From Oryzobacter telluris (GTDB lineage Bacteria; Actinomycetota; Actinomycetes; Actinomycetales; Dermatophilaceae): a stretch of 64,000 nt of DNA. The position numbers were made by a program, and so were the translations under genes. Below the pieces are notes generated by a model. It saw only the letters and a program-made list of their open reading frames with translations, searched no databases and was not told where the DNA came from. Shown here in pieces: positions 52,501 to 60,096 of the stretch; the first letter of the stretch is position 1, and each line of letters begins with the position of its first letter. The stretch spans positions 1,550,001 through 1,614,000 of the forward strand of contig NZ_CP170723.1 of NCBI RefSeq assembly GCF_043099285.1. The letters run 5' to 3'.

Positions 52501-53970
52501 TCAGGCGACGAGCGGGCGCGACGGCCGTCCCTGCGGGCGCCGGCGCGAGGTCGCGGGGCGCGCCGCCCCGTCGGCCACGACGGCGACGGCGCGGGCCAGC
52601 CGCTCGGCCGCGGTCGTCATCGTCGCGGGGTCCAGGACGTAGGGCAGCCGGATCCAGCGGTCGAGCCCGCCCGCGACGGAGAACCGGGGACCGGCGGCGA
52701 GGAGGAGGCCCTCGTCCTCGGCAGCGACCGCGACGGCGGTGGCGTCGACACCGTCGGGGAGCTCGCACCACAGCGAGAGCCCGCCGGCGGGGACGGCGAA
52801 GCCGAGGTCGGGCAGGACCCGGCGCAGGGTCGTGACGAGGGCGTCGCGCGAGGCCCGGAGGTCCTGGCGGCGCTCCTCGGTGAGGCCGGGGCTGGTCCGC
52901 ATCAGCTCGAGGAGGACGAGCTGCTCCAGCACCGGCGCGCCGAGGTCGGTGGTCACCCGGGCCTCGACCAGGCCGGGGAGGGCGGTGCGGGGGGCCCGGA
53001 CCCAGCCGGTGCGCAGGCCGCCCCAGTGCGACTTCGACGAGCTGCCGACGCTGATGGTCCGTGGGTCGTGGGCGGCGAACGGGCGGGGGAGCGGGCCGTC
53101 GTGGTCGAGGCAGACCTCGGCGATCGTCTCGTCGACGACGGGAACCGTCCCGGCAGCGCGCAGGGCCCGGGCGAGGACGGCTCGGTCGTCCTCGGCGAGC
53201 AGGGCGCCCGTGGGGTTGTGGAAGTCGGGGATGAGGACGGCGGCGGCCGCGCCGGCGGCGCGCACGGTGCGCGCGGCCTCGGGGACGTCCCAGCCGTCGG
53301 GGTCCATCGCCAGCGGCACGAGCCGGGCGCCGCCGCGGCGCAGCGAGTCGACGGTGTTGGGGTAGGTGGGGTTCTCGACGACCACCCGGTCGCCGCGGCC
53401 GAGGAGGGCGCGCAGGACCACGCCGAGCCCCGCGACCGCGCCGGACGTGACGATCACCTCGTCGGGCTCGGTGGGCACGCCGCGGGCGGCGTAGCGGTCG
53501 GCGATGACCTCGCGCAGCTCGGGGACGCCGAGGGTGAGGTAGCCCGCGCCGCAGAGGAACTCGGGCAGCCGGGTGACCGCGCGCTCGTAGGCCTCGATGA
53601 CGCCGGCGGGTGCCCGGGAGGCCGCGCAGGTGAGGTCGATGACGCCCTCGGCGGGGTCCGCGGGGAAGAGCGAGCCGGTGCCCCGTCGCCGGCTCGCGGC
53701 GGGGAGCGTGGCCACCGAGCCCGACCCGCGGCGGGAGGCGAGGTAGCCGGCCTCCCGGAGCACCTCGTAGGCGCGGGTCACCGTGGTCCGGCTGACGTCG
53801 AGGGCACCGGTCAGCTCGCGCTCGCTCGGCAGGCGGGTGCCGACGGCGATCCGGCCGTCGGCGACCGCGTGGCGGAGGGCGTCGGCGAGGGCCTGGTAGG
53901 CGGGCCTCCCGGGCACGAGCGTGCCGACGAGGCGGGCGGTGCGGGCCGCGGAGACGGTGGGGGTGGCCAT
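52501..53970 (-). CDS. MocR-family regulator (GntR wHTH + aminotransferase-like), YczR-type
   Basis: A 489-residue regulator. Residues 20-85 are a GntR winged helix (GRPAYQALADALRHAVADG, LPSERELTGALDVSRTTVTRAY). Residues 110-470 are a type I aminotransferase-like domain: NPTYPNT, FHNPTG (about 250-255), and the PLP lysine Lys313 in SVGSSSKSHWGG. It is divergent from a YczE-like membrane protein, the arrangement described for YczR/YczE pairs, so it probably regulates that gene and itself. The effector is not known. The ATG lies inside the repeat-rich intergenic region. Confidence 0.88.
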   Translation of the reverse strand: MATPTVSAARTARLVGTLVPGRPAYQALADALRHAVADGRIAVGTRLPSERELTGALDVSRTTVTRAYEVLREAGYLASRRGSGSVATLPAASRRRGTGSLFPADPAEGVIDLTCAASRAPAGVIEAYERAVTRLPEFLCGAGYLTLGVPELREVIADRYAARGVPTEPDEVIVTSGAVAGLGVVLRALLGRGDRVVVENPTYPNTVDSLRRGGARLVPLAMDPDGWDVPEAARTVRAAGAAAAVLIPDFHNPTGALLAEDDRAVLARALRAAGTVPVVDETIAEVCLDHDGPLPRPFAAHDPRTISVGSSSKSHWGGLRTGWVRAPRTALPGLVEARVTTDLGAPVLEQLVLLELMRTSPGLTEERRQDLRASRDALVTTLRRVLPDLGFAVPAGGLSLWCELPDGVDATAVAVAAEDEGLLLAAGPRFSVAGGLDRWIRLPYVLDPATMTTAAERLARAVAVVADGAARPATSRRRPQGRPSRPLVA

Positions 53971-53972
53971 GT

Positions 53973-54017
53973 GGCCACTCTCGCAGGATTGGCCATGGAT
54001 GTGAAGGCCACTTTCGC
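53973..54017. promoter_or_regulatory. Direct repeats, probable MocR operator
   Basis: GGCCACTCTCGC at 53973-53984 and GGCCACTTTCGC at 54006-54017 differ at one base and are 33 bases apart, three helical turns. A TTGGCCATGG element (53989-53998) lies between. Read on the other strand the core is AGTGGCC. MocR proteins bind such spaced direct repeats. Confidence 0.65.
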
Positions 54018-54031
54018 GGCACGATGAGGGC

Positions 54032-54748
54032 ATGACCCCGATCCAGGTGCTCCGCCGTGGCGTGTCCCGCCGCGTCGAGCTCGTGCCGATGAACCCGATC
54101 GAGCAGCTGCGGGCCGGCCGGCTCGGCCGCCGCATCACCCAGCTCCTCGTCGGGCTCGGGCTGTTCGGCGTGACGATGGCGCTGATGCTGCGGGCCGGCC
54201 TGGGACTCGAGCCGTGGGGCGTGTTCACCTACGGCCTGACCCAGCACATCCCGCTCTCCTACGGGCAGATGGTCGTGGCGTCCTCGTTCGTCATCCTCCT
54301 GCTGTGGATCCCGCTGAAGCAGTGGCCGGGTCTGGGGACGGTCGCCAACGCGGTGGTCATCGGCATCGCCACGGACCTCACGCTCGGCGTCGTGCCGGAG
54401 ATCGAGGGGCTGGGCTGGCGGGTGCTCGTCATGCTCGTGGCCATCGTCGGCAACGGCATCGCCGGGGCGATGTACATCGGCAGCCAGCTCGGCCCGGGCC
54501 CGCGCGACGGGCTGATGACGGGGCTGCACCGACGGACCGGACGCTCGATCCGGCTCGTGCGGACCTCGATCGAGGTGACCGTCGTGGTCCTCGGCTGGCT
54601 GCTCGGCGGCATCGTCGGGGTCGGCACGGTGCTCTACGCCGTGCTCATCGGGCCGGTCGTCCAGTTCTTCCTGCCGATGCTGACGGTCAGGATCGAGCGC
54701 CCCGCTCCGCGGCCCACGCCGAGTACGAGCGGGTCAGCGCGTCCGTGA
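54032..54748 (+). CDS. YczE/YitT-like integral membrane protein
   Basis: A 238-residue membrane protein with five to six helices (QLLVGLGLFGVTMALMLRAGL, MVVASSFVILLLWIPL, VLVMLVAIVGNGIAGAMYIG, VTVVVLGWLLGGIVGVG). GLGLEPWGVFTYGLTQH and LGPGPRDGLMTGLHRRTG are the conserved loops of the YczE family. The function is unknown; its expression is likely set by the divergent MocR protein. The last 62 bases overlap the 3' end of the convergent gene on the minus strand. An internal ATG (MNPIEQL, 54089) could be the true start, since the first 19 residues are atypical. Confidence 0.82.
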   Translation: MTPIQVLRRGVSRRVELVPMNPIEQLRAGRLGRRITQLLVGLGLFGVTMALMLRAGLGLEPWGVFTYGLTQHIPLSYGQMVVASSFVILLLWIPLKQWPGLGTVANAVVIGIATDLTLGVVPEIEGLGWRVLVMLVAIVGNGIAGAMYIGSQLGPGPRDGLMTGLHRRTGRSIRLVRTSIEVTVVVLGWLLGGIVGVGTVLYAVLIGPVVQFFLPMLTVRIERPAPRPTPSTSGSARP

Positions 54749-55169
54749 AGGCGTCGGGGTCGCGGCTGCGCACCTCGATCGACCAGTTCCCGACCATGGG
54801 GACGCTCAGCTGGCGCCGGCGCTCGGCCGGCGGCCAGGTCGCGGGGTCGGCCACGCGCGCGTCGAGCATCGCGAACGGGTAGCCGACGGTGTCGACGACC
54901 AGCCGGTCGCGCTCCACCGTGATGGACTGGCTGTCGGCCGTGCGGTCGTACCATTCGTGGTTCGGCAGCAGGGCGAGCGCGGGCAGGGCCGCGGCCCCGG
55001 ACGCGACGAGGAGCAGGACGAACGCCGTCGTGCCGAGGTCGGTGACCGCCTCGGCCACGACGACGAGCACGGCCGCGACCGCACTGACGCCGATGAGCGC
55101 GATCGTCCAGCGCTGCCGGCGCGGGGTCCAGCGGTCGTTCTCGGTGTAGAGCACCTCCGGGTTGCCCAC
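54687..55169 (-). CDS. Small membrane protein with PH-like C-terminal domain, unknown function
   Basis: A 160-residue protein. A charged N-terminus (ENDRWTPRRQRW) precedes two transmembrane helices (TIALIGVSAVAAVLVVVAEA and TAFVLLLVASGAAALPALALL). The cytoplasmic or outer part of about 95 residues has alternating strands (SITVERDRLVVDTVGYPF, WSIEVRSRDPDAF) that look like a bacterial PH-type domain; this is a guess from pattern. GTG 55167-55169 is supported by a TAGCGT -10 seven bases upstream, so longer starts are unlikely. It overlaps the YczE-like gene by 62 bases, tail to tail. Confidence 0.65.
   Translation of the reverse strand: MGNPEVLYTENDRWTPRRQRWTIALIGVSAVAAVLVVVAEAVTDLGTTAFVLLLVASGAAALPALALLPNHEWYDRTADSQSITVERDRLVVDTVGYPFAMLDARVADPATWPPAERRRQLSVPMVGNWSIEVRSRDPDAFTDALTRSYSAWAAERGARS
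55077..55082 (-). other. No feature seen; see -10 at 55177-55182
   Basis: This short stretch lies within the small membrane protein gene and holds no separate element. The promoter of that gene is the TAGCGT at 55177-55182, listed separately. Confidence 0.1.
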
Positions 55170-55176
55170 GCCTCCC

Positions 55177-55182
55177 ACGCTA
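55177..55182 (-). promoter_or_regulatory. -10 hexamer TAGCGT, leaderless promoter of the small membrane protein gene
   Basis: A minus-strand TAGCGT ends 7 bases before the GTG at 55169, within the 60-bp gap after recQ. Confidence 0.5.
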
Positions 55183-55229
55183 GGGAGGCGGGTTGCGCCC
55201 TGTCTCTGGCCCGGTCGGGCCACCGCGCG

Positions 55230-57365
55230 TCAGCCGTCGACGGCCAGCGCCAGCGGGAGGACGTCGGGGGCGCCGGCGAGCCGCAGCGCCCGCCCGGCCA
55301 CGGTGAGCGACCAGCGCGAGGACACGAGGTCGTCGACGAGCAGCACCGGCCCGGCCACCGTGGGCAGCACGGCGGCGAGGTCGGGCCCGACGACGAAGCG
55401 CTCCCAGACGCCGGCGAGGCGGAACGCGCTGTTGCCGCCGGCCTCGCCGATGGGGCCGCCGTGGGCGAGGTCGAGGGTGCCGAGGAAGGGGAGCCGGCCG
55501 ATCTCGGCGAGCCCTGCCGCGAGCGACCCGACGAGCTGGGGGTGGCTGCGCGACGGCATGGCGACGACCCCCACGGGGCGCCGCGCCCAGCCCCACTGGG
55601 CCAGGACCGGGACGCAGGCGCGCAGCAGCTCGGGAGGGACGGGGGCGTCCTCGCGGAGCAGCTCACGCAGGCGCTGGCCCCAGCCGAGGTCGGACAGCCG
55701 GGCCAGGGCCCGCCCGCCCAGCAGCGACTCGTCCGGGCCGATCTTGCCCTTGACCGGGACGCCGAGGCGGTCCATGCCGGTGGGCCACTGGACCCGCGGC
55801 TCGAGGTCGAGCCCCGCGCGGGCGAGCCGCTCGCGCGCGGCGCCGACCACGGACTCGGGGACGTCGGTGGGGTACCAGGGTCCGGCGCAGCCGTCGCACC
55901 GTCCGCACGGCACGGCGGAGGGGTCGTCGAGCGTCTCCTGGAGGAAGGCCATCCGGCAGGCGTCGGTGCGCTCGTAGTCGACCATGAGCTGCTGCTCGAC
56001 CTGGCGGGCCTGCGCCACCCGCTCGTAGCGCTCGGCGTCGTAGGTCCACGGCACCCCGGTGGACACCCAGCCGCCCGAGACGCGCTGCACGGCGCCGTCG
56101 ACGTCGAGGACCTTGAGCAGGAGCTCGAGCCGGGTGCGACGCACGTCGACGGCGGTCTCCAGCGCGGCCGTCGACAGCGGGCGGCCCGCCTCGGCCAGAG
56201 CGCGGAGCACGGCATCGGCCTGCTCCTCGCGCGGCATCGACACCGACGCGAAGTACTGCCAGATGTCGCGGTCCTCGGGCCCGGGCAGGAGCAGCACGTC
56301 GGCGCGCTCGGTGGCGCGCCCGGCACGACCGACCTGCTGGTAGTAGGCCACCGGCGAGCTCGGTGCCCCCAGGTGGACGACGAACCCGAGGTCGGGCTTG
56401 TCGAAGCCCATGCCCAGCGCGGACGTCGCGACGAGGGCCTTGACCTCGTTGGCCCGCAGCCGCGCCTCGAGGCGCTCGCGGTCGGCGGCGTCGGTGCGCC
56501 CGGTGTACGACACGACCTCGTGGCCGGCGTCGGCCAGCGCCGCCGCGACGTCCTCGGCTCCTGCCACGGTGAGGGTGTAGACGATGCCGCTGCCCGGCAG
56601 GTCGCCGAGGTGGGCGACCAGCCAGCCGAGCCGCTGCTCGGGCGACATCGAGCGCAGCACGCCCAGGCGCAGCGAGTCGCGGGCCAGGCCCCCGCGCACG
56701 GTGAGGACGCGGCGCCCTCCGACCTCGAGCTGCTCGACGACGTCGGTGACGACGCGGGCGTTGGCGGTGGCCGTGGTGGCGAGGACCGGGGTGTCGGCGG
56801 GCAGCCCGGCCAGCAGGTCGCGGATGCGCCGGTAGTCGGGGCGGAAGTCGTGGCCCCAGTCGCTGACGCAGTGCGCCTCGTCGACGACGAGCAGGCCGCA
56901 CCGGCGCGCGAGGTCGGGGAGCTGCTCGTCGCGGAAGCGCGGGTTGTTCAGCCGCTCGGGGCTGACGAGGAGGACGTCGACGGCGTCCTCGGCCAGGGCC
57001 GTGCGCACCTCGTCCCAGTCCTGGGCGTTGGCCGAGTTCATCGTGACCGCGCGGATGCCCGCCCGGGCCGCGGCGGCCACCTGGTCGCGCATCAGGGCGA
57101 GGAGCGGGCTGATGATGACGGTCGGCCCGGCGCCCTCGGCGCGCCGCAGTGCGGTGGCGACGAAGTAGACCGCCGACTTGCCCCAGCCGGTGCGCTGGAC
57201 GACGAGGACGCGGCTGCGGTCGGCGACGAGCGCGCTGACGGCCTCGAGCTGGCCGTCGCGGAATTGCGCGTCGTCGCGGCCCACGAGGCGGCGCAGCGTG
57301 GTGGTGGCGTGCTCGGCGAGGGCCGGGTCGACGGGGGTGGTGCTGACGGCGGTGGTGTTCGTCAT
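55230..57365 (-). CDS. recQ: RecQ-family helicase fused to a phosphoribosyltransferase-like domain
   Basis: A 711-residue ATP-dependent 3'-5' DNA helicase. The helicase core is at about residues 25-370: Walker A VQRTGWGKSAVYF (the usual MPTGGGKS is altered), DEAHCVSDWGHDFRPDY, TATAN and QQVGRAGRA. A winged-helix/zinc region follows, with ACRMAFLQE and CGRCDGC. No HRDC domain is seen. Instead, residues from about 560 to the end form a PRTase-like domain with VLLVDDLVSSRWSLT (674-688), the PRPP-loop acidic pair in a non-standard context. The ATG follows a TACGGT -10 (57375-57380) by 9 bases. Confidence 0.9.
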   Translation of the reverse strand: MTNTTAVSTTPVDPALAEHATTTLRRLVGRDDAQFRDGQLEAVSALVADRSRVLVVQRTGWGKSAVYFVATALRRAEGAGPTVIISPLLALMRDQVAAAARAGIRAVTMNSANAQDWDEVRTALAEDAVDVLLVSPERLNNPRFRDEQLPDLARRCGLLVVDEAHCVSDWGHDFRPDYRRIRDLLAGLPADTPVLATTATANARVVTDVVEQLEVGGRRVLTVRGGLARDSLRLGVLRSMSPEQRLGWLVAHLGDLPGSGIVYTLTVAGAEDVAAALADAGHEVVSYTGRTDAADRERLEARLRANEVKALVATSALGMGFDKPDLGFVVHLGAPSSPVAYYQQVGRAGRATERADVLLLPGPEDRDIWQYFASVSMPREEQADAVLRALAEAGRPLSTAALETAVDVRRTRLELLLKVLDVDGAVQRVSGGWVSTGVPWTYDAERYERVAQARQVEQQLMVDYERTDACRMAFLQETLDDPSAVPCGRCDGCAGPWYPTDVPESVVGAARERLARAGLDLEPRVQWPTGMDRLGVPVKGKIGPDESLLGGRALARLSDLGWGQRLRELLREDAPVPPELLRACVPVLAQWGWARRPVGVVAMPSRSHPQLVGSLAAGLAEIGRLPFLGTLDLAHGGPIGEAGGNSAFRLAGVWERFVVGPDLAAVLPTVAGPVLLVDDLVSSRWSLTVAGRALRLAGAPDVLPLALAVDG

Positions 57366-57374
57366 GGTGCGCCC

Positions 57375-57380
57375 ACCGTA
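57375..57380 (-). promoter_or_regulatory. -10 hexamer TACGGT, near-leaderless recQ promoter
   Basis: A minus-strand TACGGT ends 9 bases before the recQ ATG at 57365. Confidence 0.4.
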
Positions 57381-57441
57381 TGCCGACCGGCCGACATCAC
57401 CCCGATCGCCGTCCACAGCCCACCGGGTGGAGGCGTGGGGC

Positions 57442-57539
57442 GGCCGACCGACAGGACATGGGCCGAGCCGAGGGGGTCGCCCGTGCTCAGGGCGCGGCCC
57501 GCAAGCCGTCCAGAGCCGGGCATGTCCTGTTCGTCGGCC
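57442..57539. repeat. Long imperfect inverted repeat upstream of recQ
   Basis: Arms of 19 bases at 57442-57460 and 57521-57539 match at 17 positions, including ACAGGACATG paired with CATGTCCTGT, and are separated by 60 bases. They lie in the 191-bp non-coding gap between the recQ start and the serine hydrolase stop. The spacer is too long for an ordinary terminator; it could be a structured RNA, a regulator site or a remnant element. Confidence 0.75.
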
Positions 57540-57556
57540 CGCGGATCCTGGAACGG

Positions 57557-58921
57557 TCAGCGCCAGCCGAGGTCGTCCACCCCGCCGGGCACGTCGCCCT
57601 CGGGGTCGTACGGGGTGCGCGTGAAGCGGAAGGAAGCGAGGTCGAGGTGCGAGACCGTGCCGTCGGCCCGGCGCACCACGCGCAGCGGCTCGCCGGTGTG
57701 GTACCCGTCGAGGCCCTCCCAGAGGTCCTCGCCCACGCGCCGGAAGCGTGAGCCCCGACCGGCCCCGGGCTCGCCGAGGACGAGATGCTCGCCCACGACC
57801 TTCGCCGTGTCGACCGACGGCCCCCAGTGCCACGGCCCGGCGAGCTCGAGGAGGGCGGGGTCGCCGGCAGCCGACCACGGTGCCGGGGTCGCCGGCTCGT
57901 GCTCGGCCAGGGCGCCGAGGAGGTCGTTCATCAGCGGGCGCCCGCCCGCGGTCGCCGTCGTGTTGGTGAGCATGACGACCCCGTCACCGGCGCCCGGCTC
58001 GTCGAGCCCGACCCGCAGCCCGGCGATGAAGCCCGGCATCGAGCCGCCGTGCCCGGCCGAGCGCACGCCGTCGACGTTCCACACCTGCCAGCCGAGCCCG
58101 TGCGCGCCGGTCCACGGCTTCCCCGGCTCGTCGACGACGTGGTGCGGCTCGACCATCTCGGCCAGGGTCTCGGCGGACAGCAGCCCCGCCGTCTCGCCGC
58201 CGAGGAAGGTCGCCCAGCGGGCGAGGTCGGTCACGGTCGTCCACAGCTGGCCGGCCGGCGCCATCGCCCCGGCGTCGTGCTCGGGCTCGGGGAGCAGGAC
58301 GTCGGCGAACGGGTGCACGGCCAGGCCCTGCGCCGCCGACCCGGTGGGCCGCGTCGTGGTCCGCGTCATCCCAAGCGGTTCGAGCAGCTCGTCGCGCACG
58401 ACCTCGAACCAGCCCTTGCCGTGGAGCACCTCGAGGAGGCGGCCGAGCGCGCCGTACCCGACGTTCGTGTAGTGGAACCGGCGCCCCGCGCGGAACCGCT
58501 GTCCCACACCGGAACCCACGAGCTCGTCCCACGAGCCGCCGGGAGTCCGCTCCCACCACGGCCCCTGAGACTCGGCCTGCACGCCCGCGGCGTGGGTGAG
58601 CAGCTGCTCGAGGGAGACGTCGTCGAACGCCGACCCCGGAACGTGGGCGCCGAAGCGGTCGGCGAGGTCGAGGCGACCGGCGTCGCGCAGCCGCAGCACC
58701 TCGACGGCGACGAAGGTCTTGGTGATCGACCCCATCCGGTACTGGGTGTCGTCGTCGGCGGCCCGGCCGTCGGCGCGCCCGTCGACGGTGCCGACGGCGC
58801 CCGTCCAGACGAGGGACCCGCCCCTGACCAGGCCCGCGGCGACCGAGGGCATGCGGCCCTCGCGCTGCGCGGTGGTGAGGACGTGGTCGAGGCGGCGGGT
58901 CGTCGAGGGTTGCAGCGGCAC
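57557..58921 (-). CDS. Serine hydrolase, beta-lactamase class C-like
   Basis: A 454-residue protein of the penicillin-binding/esterase EstB type. The catalytic SxxK is Ser65-Ile-Thr-Lys68, the YxN motif is Tyr151-Thr-Asn153, and the third motif is HGG in SAGHGGSMPG. About 100 residues after the catalytic domain form a small C-terminal beta-rich part. No signal peptide is seen, so it is probably a cytoplasmic esterase or peptidase rather than a secreted beta-lactamase. The GTG start follows a TAGGGT -10 (58928-58933) by 6 bases. Divergent from a thioesterase gene. Confidence 0.86.
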   Translation of the reverse strand: MPLQPSTTRRLDHVLTTAQREGRMPSVAAGLVRGGSLVWTGAVGTVDGRADGRAADDDTQYRMGSITKTFVAVEVLRLRDAGRLDLADRFGAHVPGSAFDDVSLEQLLTHAAGVQAESQGPWWERTPGGSWDELVGSGVGQRFRAGRRFHYTNVGYGALGRLLEVLHGKGWFEVVRDELLEPLGMTRTTTRPTGSAAQGLAVHPFADVLLPEPEHDAGAMAPAGQLWTTVTDLARWATFLGGETAGLLSAETLAEMVEPHHVVDEPGKPWTGAHGLGWQVWNVDGVRSAGHGGSMPGFIAGLRVGLDEPGAGDGVVMLTNTTATAGGRPLMNDLLGALAEHEPATPAPWSAAGDPALLELAGPWHWGPSVDTAKVVGEHLVLGEPGAGRGSRFRRVGEDLWEGLDGYHTGEPLRVVRRADGTVSHLDLASFRFTRTPYDPEGDVPGGVDDLGWR

Positions 58922-58927
58922 CCGACC

Positions 58928-58933
58928 ACCCTA
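58928..58933 (-). promoter_or_regulatory. -10 hexamer TAGGGT, leaderless serine hydrolase promoter
   Basis: A minus-strand TAGGGT ends 6 bases before the GTG at 58921, in a 42-bp divergent gap shared with the thioesterase gene. Confidence 0.5.
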
Positions 58934-58963
58934 GGCCCGGCCCACGGCTGGGAGGATGGCCCC

Positions 58964-59419
58964 ATGCCCGACGAGTCGCAGCCCTACCGCGTGCAGGTCC
59001 CGCTCCGCTGGTCCGACATGGACGCCTACGGCCACGTCAACAACGTGCAGTACCTCCGGCTCCTCGAGGACGCGCGCGTCGTCGGCATCCGCGAGTGGTT
59101 CGTCGGGCGCGTGTCGATGCTCGACGAGGGGATCGTCGTCACCCGCCACGCCATCGAGTACCGCGCCCCGCTCACCTACCGGCCCGCCCCGGTGGAGGTC
59201 GAGATGTGGGTGACGCACGTGCACGGCGCCGGCTTCGACCTCGGCTACGTCGTGCGCGACCCGCAGGACGTGGGCGAGCAGGTCTACGCCTACGCCGAGA
59301 CCGGGCTGGCCTACTACGACTTCGCCACCGCGCGCCCGCGCCGCCTCACCCCCGAGGACCGCGCCGCCCTCGCCGCCCACCGCGGCGACCCCGTGCGCTT
59401 CCGGTGGGCGGGCCGGTGA
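58964..59419 (+). CDS. Hot-dog acyl-CoA thioesterase (4-hydroxybenzoyl-CoA thioesterase type)
   Basis: A 151-residue single hot-dog protein. VPLRWSDMDAYGHVNNVQYLR carries the catalytic Asp and helix-capping His/Asn of the YbgC/4HBT family; IEYRAPLTYRPAPVEVEMWV is the conserved central strand pair. It hydrolyses a thioester of CoA or ACP; the chain specificity is unknown. GGGAGGA lies upstream of the ATG. Its stop overlaps the GTG of the next gene by 4 bases. Confidence 0.9.
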   Translation: MPDESQPYRVQVPLRWSDMDAYGHVNNVQYLRLLEDARVVGIREWFVGRVSMLDEGIVVTRHAIEYRAPLTYRPAPVEVEMWVTHVHGAGFDLGYVVRDPQDVGEQVYAYAETGLAYYDFATARPRRLTPEDRAALAAHRGDPVRFRWAGR

Positions 59420-60096
59420 CCGACCTCCTGCGCCTCGTCGACGCCGCCGCCCTCGACGACCTCGGCCGCTTCGCGGCCCGTGCCCGCGCCCTCGAGGCCG
59501 ACGGGGCGATGCGCCTCCAGGCCACCGGCGACGTCCTCGCCGCCTGGGTGGGCGTGCTGCCCGGCTCGGGGATCCTCGCGGAGGGCACCGTGCTCGGCCT
59601 GCGGACCTTCGCGCTCGCCGAGCCGGCCACCCTCGATGCCGTGGTGCCGCTCGGCGCCGTCACCGACCGCACCGCGCGGCCCGGGTCCGGCGGTGCCGAC
59701 CTCCCCGTGCCGCCCACCCGCGCCCTCGCGGCGTGGGCCGCGGTCACCCCGCCCCGCGGCCCGTGGGAGCCGCTCGGGGACCTCCCGGCCGACCTCCTCG
59801 CCGACGTCGCCCGCGTCGGCCTCGCCGAGGTCACCGAGGCGGTCAAGGAGCGCGGCGCGGCCGCCGGCCTGGTCCGCGACCGGGTGTGGGCGCGCGACGT
59901 GCGGGAGGCGACCGGCCCCCATCCGGACCTGATGGCCGGCGGGTCGGTGGGCCCCACCGACGTCCCGGTGCGGGCGGGTGGCGCGTTCGCCGCCTACGCG
60001 CTCGGCTTCCTCGAGCCGGGCTCCGTGGTGCGGGTGCTGCGCTCGAACCGGTGGATCCGGCTCACCGCGCCCGGCGGTCACGTCCTGATGCGCTGA
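59416..60096 (+). CDS. Conserved-looking protein of unknown function
   Basis: A 226-residue soluble, Ala-rich protein I do not recognise. Its sequence is regular (LVDAAALDDLGRFAARARAL, MRLQATGDVLAAWVGVL, PGSGILAEGTVLGLRTFAL) without transmembrane segments or a catalytic motif, and ends in FLEPGSVVRVLRSNRWIRL. It is translationally coupled to the thioesterase, so a role beside that enzyme is likely. Its last 19 bases overlap the convergent MFS gene. Codon use resembles the neighbours. Confidence 0.75.
   Translation: MTDLLRLVDAAALDDLGRFAARARALEADGAMRLQATGDVLAAWVGVLPGSGILAEGTVLGLRTFALAEPATLDAVVPLGAVTDRTARPGSGGADLPVPPTRALAAWAAVTPPRGPWEPLGDLPADLLADVARVGLAEVTEAVKERGAAAGLVRDRVWARDVREATGPHPDLMAGGSVGPTDVPVRAGGAFAAYALGFLEPGSVVRVLRSNRWIRLTAPGGHVLMR

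Noticed and set aside
55077..55082. Possible additional promoter box inside the small membrane protein gene
   Set aside because: Nothing supports it; the entry in the feature list only records that no element is present and points to the real -10 at 55177-55182.
57557..58921. Secreted class C beta-lactamase
   Set aside because: No signal peptide is visible and the overall layout fits EstB-like esterases or peptidases of the same superfamily.
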